A stretch of 64,000 bases of DNA from the NCBI GenBank assembly GCA_934525595.1, contig CAKSZJ010000014.1, forward strand, positions 1 through 64,000. Reading direction: 5' to 3'. A model generated the notes under the pieces. It ran no database searches. It was not told the origin of the DNA and saw only the letters and a program-made list of their open reading frames with translations. Position 1 is the first letter of the stretch. The number at the start of each line of letters is the position of its first letter. This document shows positions 36,901-45,006 of the stretch, piece by piece. The stretch is from an uncultured Chiayiivirga sp. (lineage in GTDB: Bacteria > Pseudomonadota > Gammaproteobacteria > Xanthomonadales > Xanthomonadaceae). A program made the translations under genes and the position numbers.

Positions 36901-36989
36901 GCGCGCACTTCACGAAGGCGTTGGGCGTAGTAGGCGGCAAACACGGGTGAGCGGAACGTCGTGTCTGTCGGATCAGCCTGCAAGTGCAT
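33966..36989 (-). CDS. FimX-like double-receiver protein with degenerate GGDEF and EAL domains
   Basis: The 1007-residue cytoplasmic protein starts with a helical N-terminus (1-110) and a long disordered acidic/Pro-rich segment (130-310). A receiver-like domain (318-435) has lost its acidic pocket and lysine. An intact receiver (445-560) has Asp494 (VLMDLYMPDCDG) and Lys546. The GGDEF-like domain (about 585-735) reads RYGDGCF where RxGGDEF should be. The EAL-like domain (about 755-1000) reads YQTLL where YEALL should be, and keeps QPIV, VKVAPDMI and YIQGNLVQ. Neither cyclase nor phosphodiesterase activity is expected; like FimX it may bind c-di-GMP. It lies between the DUF4126 gene (34-base gap) and its kinase. 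Confidence 0.87.
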   Translation of the reverse strand: MHLQADPTDTTFRSPVFAAYYAQRLREVRARIVHLCGRAWDINSVWLLHRDLMALLDQLSFSEPQSDCIALLSLTDALGAALEQPDPPDAESRSALLALLGVLESGQGDGRPADLEVRRSENDRIEVPPAGFWRRWVDDAPPQSWSEPEAEPSGGDAELLGLAEIDVGMLLADAGSGGGSKLEIVHERIAPHYAAEPGPEPSGFEPPDDFIEAAASPERPDDYDWGLGVTRPVSEPAPGQDKTLDAFWEATRAPPPAGALPSPRPSSASEATTPAPPPAPVRAARTPRPAPAQRPAPSMTPAADADASRPTLVSGAGTRIYHLAASSELAIELDQRLETLGYDLELLETAEELAEVLGALTPDIVIIDAEFEADLEQVGSVLRTARQKASSPIRLMVLCRADTMTSRIAARRAGADALLFGTPTSDAVLARIEQLVRVDTDDRYRILIVEDDHAQGLFAESILRNAGMEAEVVADGLRVMEAMQRFQPDLVLMDLYMPDCDGAELTALIRERDEFLHTPIVFLSGESDEDKHYEALSAGGDDFLSKPIRPKHLIAAVTNRVRRARSIRGRSAQVARPTPFDSGTGLHFRAAMLERLEQALVETEPARRRGGVMFLGVENVPELRQRLGLTTAEELLEDVAQFIVGQLGLDAMASRYGDGCFLIFDAAADVEQLRADGEQLRQAIRLHAFETPRESVKLELVVGAADLRLPYADAAAVLNAAEHASRESVRASQPPAPAPLATPATTPADAPEHGLPARIIALLDDPFQPGRLDLDFQPIVALQGGEQAQYQTLLRLRAPEGGLIPAGKLLPVVRQVGRMPEFDRWVLVRALDVIANRMAMARSVTLFVNQSVEALCEGGYVSWMTDRISGHGQLGESLVIEIDADEIGLNLDRVHAVCTDLVVRGVRFCLSRYRGSEDQDGMLHVLPVDLVKVAPDMIARLGDGEQRSVFNRLVDQMHERALGVIAPRVEDTRTAAVLWMSGIDYIQGNLVQSASSSLDFDFNSAVL

Positions 36990-37023
36990 AGTGCTGCGCG
37001 CTTTCTCCCCCGGGACGGAACGA

Positions 37024-37632
37024 CTATACCCGTGCGGGATTGTCGCTGTCAGGCCGTCCCCGGCGGCCCCGCCAGCGCCAGACCCGGCGCGCCAGCCAGA
37101 ACACCACCAGAGCTGCTCCGATCGTCAGGAGCAGAAGCAGGCCCAGGGCCAGCCAGGGGTGTGCAAAAACCAGCGCAAGCGTACCGAGCGCGAGCGTATC
37201 CTCGCCCACCGATGTGGCCACGTTGCTGATCGGCTCGGGCGAGGCGTTGAGCACCGCGCGGACGCCGGACTTGAGCGAATGGCTCAGCAGCGCGGCGCTG
37301 CCCCCGGCCACCGCCCAGCCCAGCGACATCCCGCCATCCGGATCGGCCAGCGTGGCGCTGGCAAGGAACGCACCGGCCGGCACGCGCAGCACGGTCTGCA
37401 GCAGATCCCAGACCGAATCCACGCCGGGGATCTTGTCGGTGCCGAACTCGACCGCCGCCAGCAGGCCGGAGATGCCCAGCACCCACGGCGACTGGCACAG
37501 CGCCAGCGCGCCGGGCAGCTCGATCCATCCGAAAAAGCCGGCCAGGCCCAGCCCGAACACGGTCAGATAGGCGCGTATCCCGGCCAGCCAGGCCAGGGTG
37601 ACGCCCAGCGCGAACACCTGTGCTTCGCTCAT
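37024..37632 (-). CDS. DUF4126 family membrane protein
   Basis: The 202-residue protein has about five or six hydrophobic segments. DUF4126 features are AWLAGIRAYLTVFGLGLAGFFGWIELP, LAAVEFGTDKIPGVDSVWDLLQTVLRVPAGAFLA and GGSAALLSHSLKSGVRAVLNASPEPISNVATSVGED, followed by a long C-terminal helix with an Arg-rich cytoplasmic tail. Function is unknown. It is first in an operon with the FimX-like protein and hybrid kinase, so it could be a membrane input for that pathway; this is inference from order. Confidence 0.85.
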   Translation of the reverse strand: MSEAQVFALGVTLAWLAGIRAYLTVFGLGLAGFFGWIELPGALALCQSPWVLGISGLLAAVEFGTDKIPGVDSVWDLLQTVLRVPAGAFLASATLADPDGGMSLGWAVAGGSAALLSHSLKSGVRAVLNASPEPISNVATSVGEDTLALGTLALVFAHPWLALGLLLLLTIGAALVVFWLARRVWRWRGRRGRPDSDNPARV

Positions 37633-37699
37633 CGCCGTCCTTGCTCCCGAGTGGACACCGTGTGCAGGACGCGCACCGCGCGCGTTCCGTGACCGGCCG

Positions 37700-37705
37700 A
37701 GTATA
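37700..37705 (-). promoter_or_regulatory. -10 hexamer of the DUF4126-FimX-like-kinase operon
   Basis: TATACT on the minus strand (five of six matches to TATAAT) lies 68 bases above the DUF4126 start. The corresponding -35 region is not convincing. No terminator is seen in the following 5.7 kb, so one transcript could cover all three genes. Confidence 0.4.
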
Positions 37706-37789
37706 GGCGCAGCGCGGTTGACGTGCCGAACCCGCGGTGGCTAACTGGTCGACCGTTTTTCGCCGCGCCCTGATCCGCTCGCGTCGCCG

Positions 37790-38518
37790 ATGGCCTCCCG
37801 TCCCCAGCCCCGCCTGATCATCACAGAGAACCGCCCCGGCGGGCGAGTGCGCACGGCGCTGCTCGCCCTGGCCTGGCTGGCGACGACCGCCGCCGCTGCG
37901 TGGTCGGGTGCGCGCTGGGCCTCGCCTGACGCCGGCGCGCTGCGCACCGCGCTCCAATCCCTGGAGTCGGAACACGGCAAGGCGCTGCAGCGCATCGACC
38001 GCCTGACCCAGAAACTGACCACGCTGGAACGCTCCAGCCAGGTCGAGCGCGACGCCGCGCGCGCGCTGCAGGAAACCCTGGCCGAGCGCGACGCCGAGCT
38101 GGCCTCGCTGCGCAACGACGTCGCCTTCTTCGAACGCCTGGCCGGCAACACCGCCCAGCGCCAGCCGCTGGCAGTGCACAGCCTCTCGCTCGATCCCCTG
38201 GGGGACGGCGGCTGGCGCTACCTGCTCATCCTCACCCAGAACCTGAAGAAGGCGGCCATCAGCAAGGGCAGCTTCACCCTGCAGGTGGAAGGCTCGCAAG
38301 GCGGCGCGCTGCGCACTCTGGAGTGGAACGAGCTCGTCCAGAAACCCGATGCGGCGGCCCAGCCGTTCTCATTCAAGTATTTCCAGCAGATCGAAGGCAG
38401 CATCGCGCTGCCGGCGGACTTCCTGCCGCACCGCGTGCGGGTGAACGTCCGCTCCGACCAGGGTCAGACCGAACAGGTCGTACCCTGGCCCGACGCCTCT
38501 TCCTCCGGAGTGTCCTGA
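37790..38518 (+). CDS. DUF6776-type membrane-anchored coiled-coil protein
   Basis: The 242-residue protein has one membrane helix (about residues 22-42), a coiled coil (about 55-115, ALQSLESEHGKALQRIDRLTQKLTTLERSSQ and onward) and a C-terminal beta-rich domain (LLILTQNLKKAAISKGSFTLQVEGSQGG; FKYFQQIEGSIALPADFLPHRVRV). This matches the DUF6776 proteins that precede bactofilins in many gammaproteobacteria. It is most likely periplasmic, scaffold-like and of unknown function. The bactofilin gene follows after three bases. Confidence 0.8.
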   Translation: MASRPQPRLIITENRPGGRVRTALLALAWLATTAAAAWSGARWASPDAGALRTALQSLESEHGKALQRIDRLTQKLTTLERSSQVERDAARALQETLAERDAELASLRNDVAFFERLAGNTAQRQPLAVHSLSLDPLGDGGWRYLLILTQNLKKAAISKGSFTLQVEGSQGGALRTLEWNELVQKPDAAAQPFSFKYFQQIEGSIALPADFLPHRVRVNVRSDQGQTEQVVPWPDASSSGVS

Positions 38519-38521
38519 CCC

Positions 38522-38944
38522 ATGGTGTTTGGCGACAAGAAAAAGGCCGCGCGCGCGGTCGGCAGCGTGGAAACCCTGATCGGCTCGCAGGTCTGCATCC
38601 GCGGCGACCTCGAATTCAGCGGCGGCCTGTACGTGGACGGCGCGATCCACGGCGCGGTCACCGCGACGGCCAACGGCCCCGGCGCGGTCCTGACCCTGGC
38701 CGAAGCAGGCCGCATCGAGGGCGAGGTGCGCGCGCCGGTGGTCATCCTCAACGGCACCCTGGTCGGCGACGTGCACGCCAGCCAGCGCGTCGAGCTGGGA
38801 TCGACCGCGCGCATCGAAGGCAACATCTACTATTCCGTGGTGGAAATGCTGGCCGGCGCCACCGTGACCGGCCGCCTGATCCACGACGACGGCAAGCCGC
38901 GCCAGCTCACCGGTCCCGGAGCGGAAAACGATACTGCCACCTGA
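38522..38944 (+). CDS. bactofilin (polymer-forming cytoskeletal protein)
   Basis: The 140-residue protein has the right-handed beta-helix repeats of bactofilins: [74 protein letters not shown] and [11 protein letters not shown]. Short disordered tails flank the repeat. Bactofilins polymerise without nucleotide on the inner membrane and help place cell-wall enzymes or shape the cell. It is three bases downstream of the DUF6776 gene, so the two probably work together. Confidence 0.92.
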   Translation: MVFGDKKKAARAVGSVETLIGSQVCIRGDLEFSGGLYVDGAIHGAVTATANGPGAVLTLAEAGRIEGEVRAPVVILNGTLVGDVHASQRVELGSTARIEGNIYYSVVEMLAGATVTGRLIHDDGKPRQLTGPGAENDTAT

Positions 38945-38999
38945 CCAGGCGCGCCCCGCGCACGGGATTTTCCCCGCGGGCTGCCCTATCCTTGGCGTC

Positions 39000-39377
39000 A
39001 TGCACACCCAGTCTCTTGCCCTGCCCGGCGCAGCACCCGCAGCCGCCCCGTCGCCGATCCGCTTCAGTGCCCAGGCGGCGGCCAAGGTCAGCGAGCTGAT
39101 CCGTGAGGAGAGCAACGCCGATCTCAAGCTGCGCGTCTACATTTCCGGCGGCGGCTGCTCGGGCTTCCAGTACGGCTTCGAGTTCGATGAAGAGCAGGCC
39201 GAGGACGACATCGCGGTGGAGCGCGACGGCGCGATCCTGCTGGTCGATCCGCTCAGCCTGCAGTACCTGCACGGGGCCGAGGTGGACTACGCGGAAAGCC
39301 TGCAGGGCGCGCAGTTCGTGATCCGCAATCCGAACGCCAAGACCACCTGCGGCTGCGGCTCCTCGTTCTCGGCCTGA
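39000..39377 (+). CDS. erpA: iron-sulfur cluster insertion protein ErpA
   Basis: ErpA is an A-type carrier that delivers Fe-S clusters to apoproteins, including enzymes of isoprenoid synthesis. The 125-residue protein has an Ala/Pro-rich start, then [18 protein letters not shown]. The three cluster cysteines are visible, one in [15 protein letters not shown] and two in [11 protein letters not shown]. The ATG at 39000 is used. It lies between the bactofilin gene and nudC on the same strand. Confidence 0.94.
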   Translation: MHTQSLALPGAAPAAAPSPIRFSAQAAAKVSELIREESNADLKLRVYISGGGCSGFQYGFEFDEEQAEDDIAVERDGAILLVDPLSLQYLHGAEVDYAESLQGAQFVIRNPNAKTTCGCGSSFSA

Positions 39378-39393
39378 GCGCGCGCGCCGCGCC

Positions 39394-40326
39394 GTGGATC
39401 GTTCCGAGGCCAGCCTGCGCAACTCCTTCGCCGGGCTGGCGCTGGATCGCGCCGAACTGACGCGCCTGTCGCCCGATGCCTTGCGCGCGCTCTGGCCGAA
39501 TGCGCACGTGGCCATCGTGGATTTCGAAGGCCACTCGCCCGGTGACGACGTCGGCCCGCGCTGGCTGCGCGGCGCGGATCTTGGCGAGGCGGCGCTGAAG
39601 GCGGCCAGCTTCCTCGGACACAACCCCGGCCAACCCGCATGGTTTGCCCTGCCTGCCGAGTGCCTGCCTCCGCGGACGCTCCCCGACACTCCGCGCATCG
39701 GCCTGCGCCGCGCGGCGGCACAGTGGCCCCCGTTCCTCTCCGGCGTGTTCGCCTATGCCAAGGCCCTGCTGCTGTGGCAAAGCCGCGCGCGCCACTGCGG
39801 CGCCTGCGGCGCGGCCACCCAGCTGGTGCGCGCCGGCCACTGCGCCCGCTGCCGCAACCCCGAGTGCGCCCTGCAGCATTTTCCGCGCACCGACGCGGCC
39901 ATCATCGTGCTGGTGTCTGACGGCGACCGCGCCCTGCTCGGGCGCCAGCGCAGCTGGCCGGAGCGACGCTGGTCCACCCTGGCCGGCTTCGTCGAACCGG
40001 GCGAATCGCTGGAAGACGCGGTGCGACGCGAGGTGGGCGAAGAGGTCGGCGTCACGCTCGACCAGGTGCACTATCACTCCTCGCAGCCCTGGCCCTTCCC
40101 CGGCGCGCTGATGGTCGGCTTCCGCGCCACCGTCGATGATCCGACGATCCGCGTGGGCGACGAGCTGGAAGACGCACGTTGGTTCGCGGCCGGCGATCTC
40201 GTCGCCGCGATCCTGGCCGGCACGGTCGGCCTGCCGCCATCGATCTCGATCTCGCGCCGCCTGATCGAAGACTGGCTGGCGCAAACCCTCGGCGTGGCCG
40301 TACTGGAACGACTGCCCGTGGACTGA
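39394..40326 (+). CDS. nudC: NADH pyrophosphatase NudC
   Basis: NudC hydrolyses NADH/NAD+ and removes NAD caps from RNA. The 310-residue protein has a zinc ribbon (HCGACGAATQLVRAGHCARC). The Nudix box follows as GFVEPGESLEDAVRREVGEEVGV, and then the family marker SQPWPFPGALM. The C-terminus is of normal length. Start is GTG at 39394, 16 bases after erpA. Confidence 0.93.
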   Translation: MDRSEASLRNSFAGLALDRAELTRLSPDALRALWPNAHVAIVDFEGHSPGDDVGPRWLRGADLGEAALKAASFLGHNPGQPAWFALPAECLPPRTLPDTPRIGLRRAAAQWPPFLSGVFAYAKALLLWQSRARHCGACGAATQLVRAGHCARCRNPECALQHFPRTDAAIIVLVSDGDRALLGRQRSWPERRWSTLAGFVEPGESLEDAVRREVGEEVGVTLDQVHYHSSQPWPFPGALMVGFRATVDDPTIRVGDELEDARWFAAGDLVAAILAGTVGLPPSISISRRLIEDWLAQTLGVAVLERLPVD

Positions 40327-40388
40327 GGCATCAGCGGCGCGCGCGCGTTTGGGCATAGAATTGCCGGGCACGCCCATCCGGAGCCTCC

Positions 40389-41306
40389 ATGTCCTCCACC
40401 TTGATCGCCGTGGTGCTGGCGCTGCTCCTCGGCCATTACGTCACCCCGCTCGCGCAGCTGCGCCGCTACGGCTGGTTTTCGCGCTGGGTGGCCTGGCTGG
40501 GCCGGCAGCTGGGCACGTCGTTCGCCTCACCCTTCGCGCTGCTCCTGGCCCTGGGCGTCCCGCTGGCGCTCGCGGCCTGGCTGCAGTACGCCCTGGACAG
40601 CCACGCCCTGGGCCTCTCGGGATTTGCCTTCGCCGTGCTCGTGCTGTGCTACTGCTGGGGTCCGCGCGATCTCGACCTGGACGTGGAAGCAATCGAGGAG
40701 GCGAGCGACGAGGCAGCGCGCGAGCGCGCGCTGCTGCAGCTGGGCGGCAGTGCCCGCCCGGTCAGCCCCGCAGACCCCGCCAGCCTGGTACAGGCCGTGT
40801 TTCTCGGGGCACGTCGACGCTGGTTCGGCGTGCTGCTGTGGTTCCTGCTGCTGGGCCCGTTCGGCGCACTTCTGTATCGATTGACCGAGCGCGGCGCCGA
40901 GGCCGAGGCCGGCGAGGCCCTGCCGCCTGCGCAGCGTGCCGCCTGGCAGCACCTGCTCGCAATCCTCGACTGGCCGGTCGCCCAGCTGATGACGCTGGCA
41001 CTCGCCATCGTCGGGCACTTCGACGCGGTCCATTCCGCCTGGCGCGATTGGCACGCCGCGCGGAGCGGACAGGGCTTCGACTTTTCCACCGGCTTCCTCG
41101 ATGCCGCCGCACAGGTCAGCGTAGTCCAGGCCTTGCGCGACGCGGCCGCCGAGCGCGAAGTGGACGACATCGACGCCGACGGGACGCTGCCGGCTGATGC
41201 CCCGATACCGCTGCAGACCCTGCACGCGGCAATGACGCAGGTCTGGCGCATCCTGGTGGCCTGGGTCGTGGTACTGGCACTGTTCGTGCTGGCCGGCCAT
41301 GTGTGA
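40389..41306 (+). CDS. ampE: AmpE-like inner-membrane protein
   Basis: The 305-residue protein has about four membrane helices and the AmpE block ASLVQAVFLGARRRWFGVLLWFLLLGPFGALLYRLTE, followed by AILDWPVAQLMTLALAIVGHFDAV. AmpE accompanies AmpD in enterobacteria and is called a regulatory signalling modulator of beta-lactamase, though its biochemistry is unsettled; it is distantly related to CobD/CbiB. Here ampD is absent and nadE follows. Confidence 0.88.
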   Translation: MSSTLIAVVLALLLGHYVTPLAQLRRYGWFSRWVAWLGRQLGTSFASPFALLLALGVPLALAAWLQYALDSHALGLSGFAFAVLVLCYCWGPRDLDLDVEAIEEASDEAARERALLQLGGSARPVSPADPASLVQAVFLGARRRWFGVLLWFLLLGPFGALLYRLTERGAEAEAGEALPPAQRAAWQHLLAILDWPVAQLMTLALAIVGHFDAVHSAWRDWHAARSGQGFDFSTGFLDAAAQVSVVQALRDAAAEREVDDIDADGTLPADAPIPLQTLHAAMTQVWRILVAWVVVLALFVLAGHV

Positions 41307-41330
41307 GTCGCGCGCGGGCGCCTGCGGGGC

Positions 41331-42965
41331 ATGCGCATGAGCCGGCCGCTGCGGGTCGCGTTGGCGCAGTTCGATTTCCCGCTGGGCGAGGTGGCGAACA
41401 ATACGCGCCGCATCGCCGCGATGATCGCCGAAGCGCGCGACGCGCTGCACGCCCAGCTCGTGGTCTTCCCCGGGCTGGCCCTGAGCGGCAGCCCTCCGCT
41501 GGATCTGCTGTCGCGACCGGCGTTCCTGGCCGAATGCGCACGTTCGATCCAGACGCTGGCCTCGCAGGTGCAGGGCATCACCGCCGTGGTCGGCTGGCCG
41601 TGCCAGACCGATGCCGGCGTGGTGATCGCGGCCAGCGTGCTGCACGAAGGCCGCATCATCGCCACCGCACACGCATGCAAGCGGCCTGACACGACCGAAC
41701 GTGCGCCGCGACAGGATTTCCACGACGATCCGGATGCCCCCGCGTGTACGTTCGAAACCGCCGGCACCACCGTGGGCCTCGCCGTCGGCGATGACGGCGA
41801 AGGCACCTTGAATGCCCTCGCGGCGGCAGGCGCCACGCTGGGTCTGGTGGTGGCCGCAGAACCGTTCGAGCACGGCGCCCTTGCGCAGAGCGCACAGCGC
41901 CTGTCCGCACACGCCGCCCGCTCGCACCTCGCGCTGGCACGATGCAACGCCGTGGGCGCGCAGGACGCATGGATCTTCCACGGCGCAGCCCAGCTCGCCG
42001 ATGCCGACGGACATCTGCACCCGGCGGCCGAAGCCTTCAAGGACATCTTGCTGACCGCGGACTTCGATCCGACCACTCAGCGCTTCGCACCGGCATCCTG
42101 GCCTGCCGAGCGCGACGCCTCGCGCCTGTCCCTGATCTGGCGCGCGCTGGTTGCCGGAATCCGCGGCTACGCGCGCAAGAACGGTTTCGGTGGTGCCCTG
42201 CTCGGCCTGTCCGGCGGACTGGATTCGGCGCTGGTACTGGCGCTCGCGGTGGACGCGCTCGGCGCGGAAAACGTCACCGCCGTGCGGTTGCCTTCGCGCT
42301 ATACCAGCGCATTGTCCAACGACCTGGCGCAGGAGCAGGCCGAAGCGCTCGGGGTGCACCTGATGACGCTGCCGATCGAGGCCACGGTGGCGTCCGCGTT
42401 GCAGACCCTGTCGCACGCCGCCGGAGAACCGCCCGGGCTCGTCGTGGAGAACCTGCAGAGCCGCGCCCGCGGACTTCTCCTGATGGGCCTGTCCAACGCC
42501 ACCGGCATGCTGCTTCTTTCCACCGGCAACAAGAGCGAGGTGGCCGTGGGCTACTGCACCCTCTACGGCGATACCTGCGGCGGCTACGCGCCGCTCAAGG
42601 ACCTGTACAAGACCGAGGCTTTCGCGCTTTCGCGCTGGCGCAACGCGCAGGGCGACGGCGTACGGATCCCCGAAGGGGTCATTGCGCGCGCGCCCAGTGC
42701 CGAACTGCGCGAAGAGCAGCGCGACGAGGATTCGCTGCCGCCCTACGCGGTGCTGGACGCCCTGCTCGATCAGTACCTCGAACACAGGCTGTCGCACGCA
42801 CAGCTGATCGAAGCCGGCTTCGATGCCGGGACGGTCCAGCGCGTGCTGCGGCTGGTGCGCGGTTCCGAATGGAAGCGCGCCCAGGGCGCACCCGGCCCGT
42901 GCCTGTCGCGCAGCGCCTTCGGCAGCACGCTGCACCTTCCCGTCACCTCGGGCTACGCGGGCTGA
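41331..42965 (+). CDS. nadE: NAD+ synthetase with inactive-looking glutaminase domain
   Basis: The 544-residue protein has the two-domain layout of glutamine-dependent NAD synthetase. The C-terminal synthetase domain looks intact: LGLSGGLDSALVLA with the ATP P-loop at 294-299, LPSRYTSALSNDLAQEQAEALG, STGNKSEVAVGY, YGDTCGGYAPLKDLYKTE and PSAELREEQRDEDSLPPY. The N-terminal nitrilase domain is the odd part. The catalytic Glu of FPELAL is Gly48 (FPGLAL). The nucleophile Cys of LICEDLW is Gly153 (AVGDDGE). The KRELPNYAVFDERRYF-type loop is KRPDTTERAPRQDF. Only Lys117 of the triad remains. Glutamine hydrolysis is therefore not expected, and the enzyme may use free ammonia. It is convergent with bamD. 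Confidence 0.92.
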   Translation: MRMSRPLRVALAQFDFPLGEVANNTRRIAAMIAEARDALHAQLVVFPGLALSGSPPLDLLSRPAFLAECARSIQTLASQVQGITAVVGWPCQTDAGVVIAASVLHEGRIIATAHACKRPDTTERAPRQDFHDDPDAPACTFETAGTTVGLAVGDDGEGTLNALAAAGATLGLVVAAEPFEHGALAQSAQRLSAHAARSHLALARCNAVGAQDAWIFHGAAQLADADGHLHPAAEAFKDILLTADFDPTTQRFAPASWPAERDASRLSLIWRALVAGIRGYARKNGFGGALLGLSGGLDSALVLALAVDALGAENVTAVRLPSRYTSALSNDLAQEQAEALGVHLMTLPIEATVASALQTLSHAAGEPPGLVVENLQSRARGLLLMGLSNATGMLLLSTGNKSEVAVGYCTLYGDTCGGYAPLKDLYKTEAFALSRWRNAQGDGVRIPEGVIARAPSAELREEQRDEDSLPPYAVLDALLDQYLEHRLSHAQLIEAGFDAGTVQRVLRLVRGSEWKRAQGAPGPCLSRSAFGSTLHLPVTSGYAG

Positions 42966-43030
42966 AGAAAGCCCGCCCGTGCCCTGAATACGCCGCACGG
43001 GACGCGCCCGGCGGCGCGCAGTCACAGCCC

Positions 43031-43891
43031 TCAGGAGGACGTCCGCAGGTCGCCGTAGTAGCTGCGCTTGTCCGAGCCCACCGGGGTCAGCTTGCGCCAC
43101 CAGGAACGCTCGGACGGCCAGCTGCCCTGCAGATAGGGATGGTCCGGGAAGTTGAGCTCCAGCACGCGACGCGCATCGACGGCGAGCGATTCCTGCTGCA
43201 GCCGCGCATAGGCTTCGCTCATCACCGCAAGCGCATCGGCGGTGTAAGCGGTCTGCGGATACTTCTCGATCAGGTGACGGCCGCGATTTGCCGCCGCCAC
43301 CCAGGCGCGCCGTTCGAGGTAGAAAACCGCGACGTTGAGGTCATGGCGAGCCATCTGGTCGCGCAGGTGCATCATTTTGATACGCGAATCGGGGACGTAT
43401 CGGCTCTGCGGGAAGCGCTGGATCAGATCATTGAAATCATTGAACGCCTGCTGCAGCGACACCTGCTCGCGCTGGGTCGGATCCAGGCGCGCCACGCGCA
43501 GCACCATGCCTTCCTGTCGATCGAAATTGATCAGGCCGCGCAGGTAATAAACATAGTCGATGTGGGAATGCGCCGGGTAGGTGCGGATGAAGCGGTTGAC
43601 CGCCGAGGTCGCGTCTTCGGGCTTGTTGCTCTTGTAGTACGCGTACGCCAGCTCGATCTGGGCCTGCTCGGTGTAGGCGCCATAGGGGAAGCGCGCGATC
43701 AGGCGCTGATAGGCGCGCTGCGCGCGACTGAGGTTGCCTTTCTCGAGCGCGCCCTTGGCCTGCGAGTAGAGCGCCTCAAGCGGAAGGGTTTCGAGCGGAT
43801 CCTCGCGCTTGCCCCAACGACCGCAGGCGGCGAGCAGGGCGACAAGCGCCAGAAGGATGGCAAGGCGGGCGATTCCGGTACGTCGGGTCAT
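43031..43891 (-). CDS. bamD: outer-membrane assembly lipoprotein BamD
   Basis: BamD is the essential lipoprotein of the BAM complex that inserts beta-barrel proteins. The 286-residue protein has a lipoprotein signal ending [12 protein letters not shown] (lipidated Cys near 22), then five TPR-like repeats beginning [55 protein letters not shown]. Length is slightly above E. coli BamD. ATG 43891 is preferred since the upstream frame precedes the signal peptide. It is divergent from rluD, a classic gammaproteobacterial arrangement. Confidence 0.95.
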   Translation of the reverse strand: MTRRTGIARLAILLALVALLAACGRWGKREDPLETLPLEALYSQAKGALEKGNLSRAQRAYQRLIARFPYGAYTEQAQIELAYAYYKSNKPEDATSAVNRFIRTYPAHSHIDYVYYLRGLINFDRQEGMVLRVARLDPTQREQVSLQQAFNDFNDLIQRFPQSRYVPDSRIKMMHLRDQMARHDLNVAVFYLERRAWVAAANRGRHLIEKYPQTAYTADALAVMSEAYARLQQESLAVDARRVLELNFPDHPYLQGSWPSERSWWRKLTPVGSDKRSYYGDLRTSS

Positions 43892-44019
43892 CAAGTGGCT
43901 CTGTCTGCCGCGTACGACGCGGGGCGGGGCATAATATCCCAAAGCTGCAGGTCGGCCCATTAAGAAGCCGTGAAGAAATCCCTGCGGCCTCGCGCGCCCG
44001 TCAGGAATCCACACCGCCC

Positions 44020-45006
44020 ATGCCGCCCGATTCTCCCGCCACCCAGGTGACGCAAGCCGCGCTGATTCCCGAGGCCGCGGCAGGCCGCAGGGTCGATCAG
44101 GCGCTGGCCGATCTCTTCCCCGAATTCTCCCGCTCGCGCCTGACCGCCTGGCTCAAGGCCGGCCAGATCACCCTGGACGGCACGGTTCCCCGCCCGCGCG
44201 ATGCCGTGCGCGGGGGCGAGCAGGTGATGCTTTGCGCCGCGCTGGAGCCGGCCACCCGCTCGCAGGCCGAGCCGATCGCGCTCGATATCCTGCACCAGGA
44301 TGCGCACCTCCTGGTGGTGAACAAGCCGGCGGGGCTGGTGGTGCATCCGGGTGCCGGCAATCCCGACGGCACCCTGGTCAACGCGCTGCTGCACCACGAT
44401 CCGGATCTCGCGGTGCTGCCGCGCGCCGGCATCGTGCACCGCCTCGACAAGGAAACCTCGGGCGCGCTGATCGTGGCGCGCACCCTGGAGGCCCATGCCG
44501 CCCTGGTCGAGCAGCTCGCCGCGCGCGAGATCCATCGCCAGTACGAGGCCATCGTCAACGGCGCGATGATTGCGGGCGGCACGGTCGATGCGCCGCTGGA
44601 CCGCCATCCGGTCGACCGCCTGCGGCGCGCGGTGCGCGAAGACGGCAAACCCGCCGTCACCCACTACCGGGTGCGCGAACGCTTCCGTGCCCACACCCGG
44701 CTCGAATGCACCCTGGAAACCGGCCGCACCCACCAGATCCGCGTGCACATGGCGCACATCCGCCACCCGCTGGTGGGCGACACCCTGTACGGCGGCACCC
44801 TGCGCCTGCCCAAGGCGGCGTCCGACGACCTGGTGATGACCCTGCGCGGCTTCCGCCGCCAGGCGCTGCATGCCGAACGCCTGGCGCTGGCGCACCCGAT
44901 CCACGGCGCACCGCTCGAAGTCATCGCCCCCGCGCCCGCCGACCTGCTCGCGCTGGCCGCCGCGCTGCGCGCCGACGCGGCCGCGCACGGCGACGATGGG
45001 CGCTGA
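44020..45006 (+). CDS. rluD: 23S rRNA pseudouridine synthase RluD
   Basis: RluD makes pseudouridines 1911, 1915 and 1917 in helix 69 of 23S rRNA. The 328-residue protein has an N-terminal S4 domain ([32 protein letters not shown]). The RluA-type catalytic loop is [20 protein letters not shown] with the nucleophilic Asp, followed by [29 protein letters not shown]. It is divergent from bamD and overlaps pgeF by 11 bases, as in many genomes. Confidence 0.94.
   Translation: MPPDSPATQVTQAALIPEAAAGRRVDQALADLFPEFSRSRLTAWLKAGQITLDGTVPRPRDAVRGGEQVMLCAALEPATRSQAEPIALDILHQDAHLLVVNKPAGLVVHPGAGNPDGTLVNALLHHDPDLAVLPRAGIVHRLDKETSGALIVARTLEAHAALVEQLAAREIHRQYEAIVNGAMIAGGTVDAPLDRHPVDRLRRAVREDGKPAVTHYRVRERFRAHTRLECTLETGRTHQIRVHMAHIRHPLVGDTLYGGTLRLPKAASDDLVMTLRGFRRQALHAERLALAHPIHGAPLEVIAPAPADLLALAAALRADAAAHGDDGR

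Noticed and set aside
42975..42998. CCGTGC...GCACGG hairpin between nadE and bamD as a terminator
   Set aside because: A 6-bp stem with a 12-base loop and no T-run on either strand is too weak.
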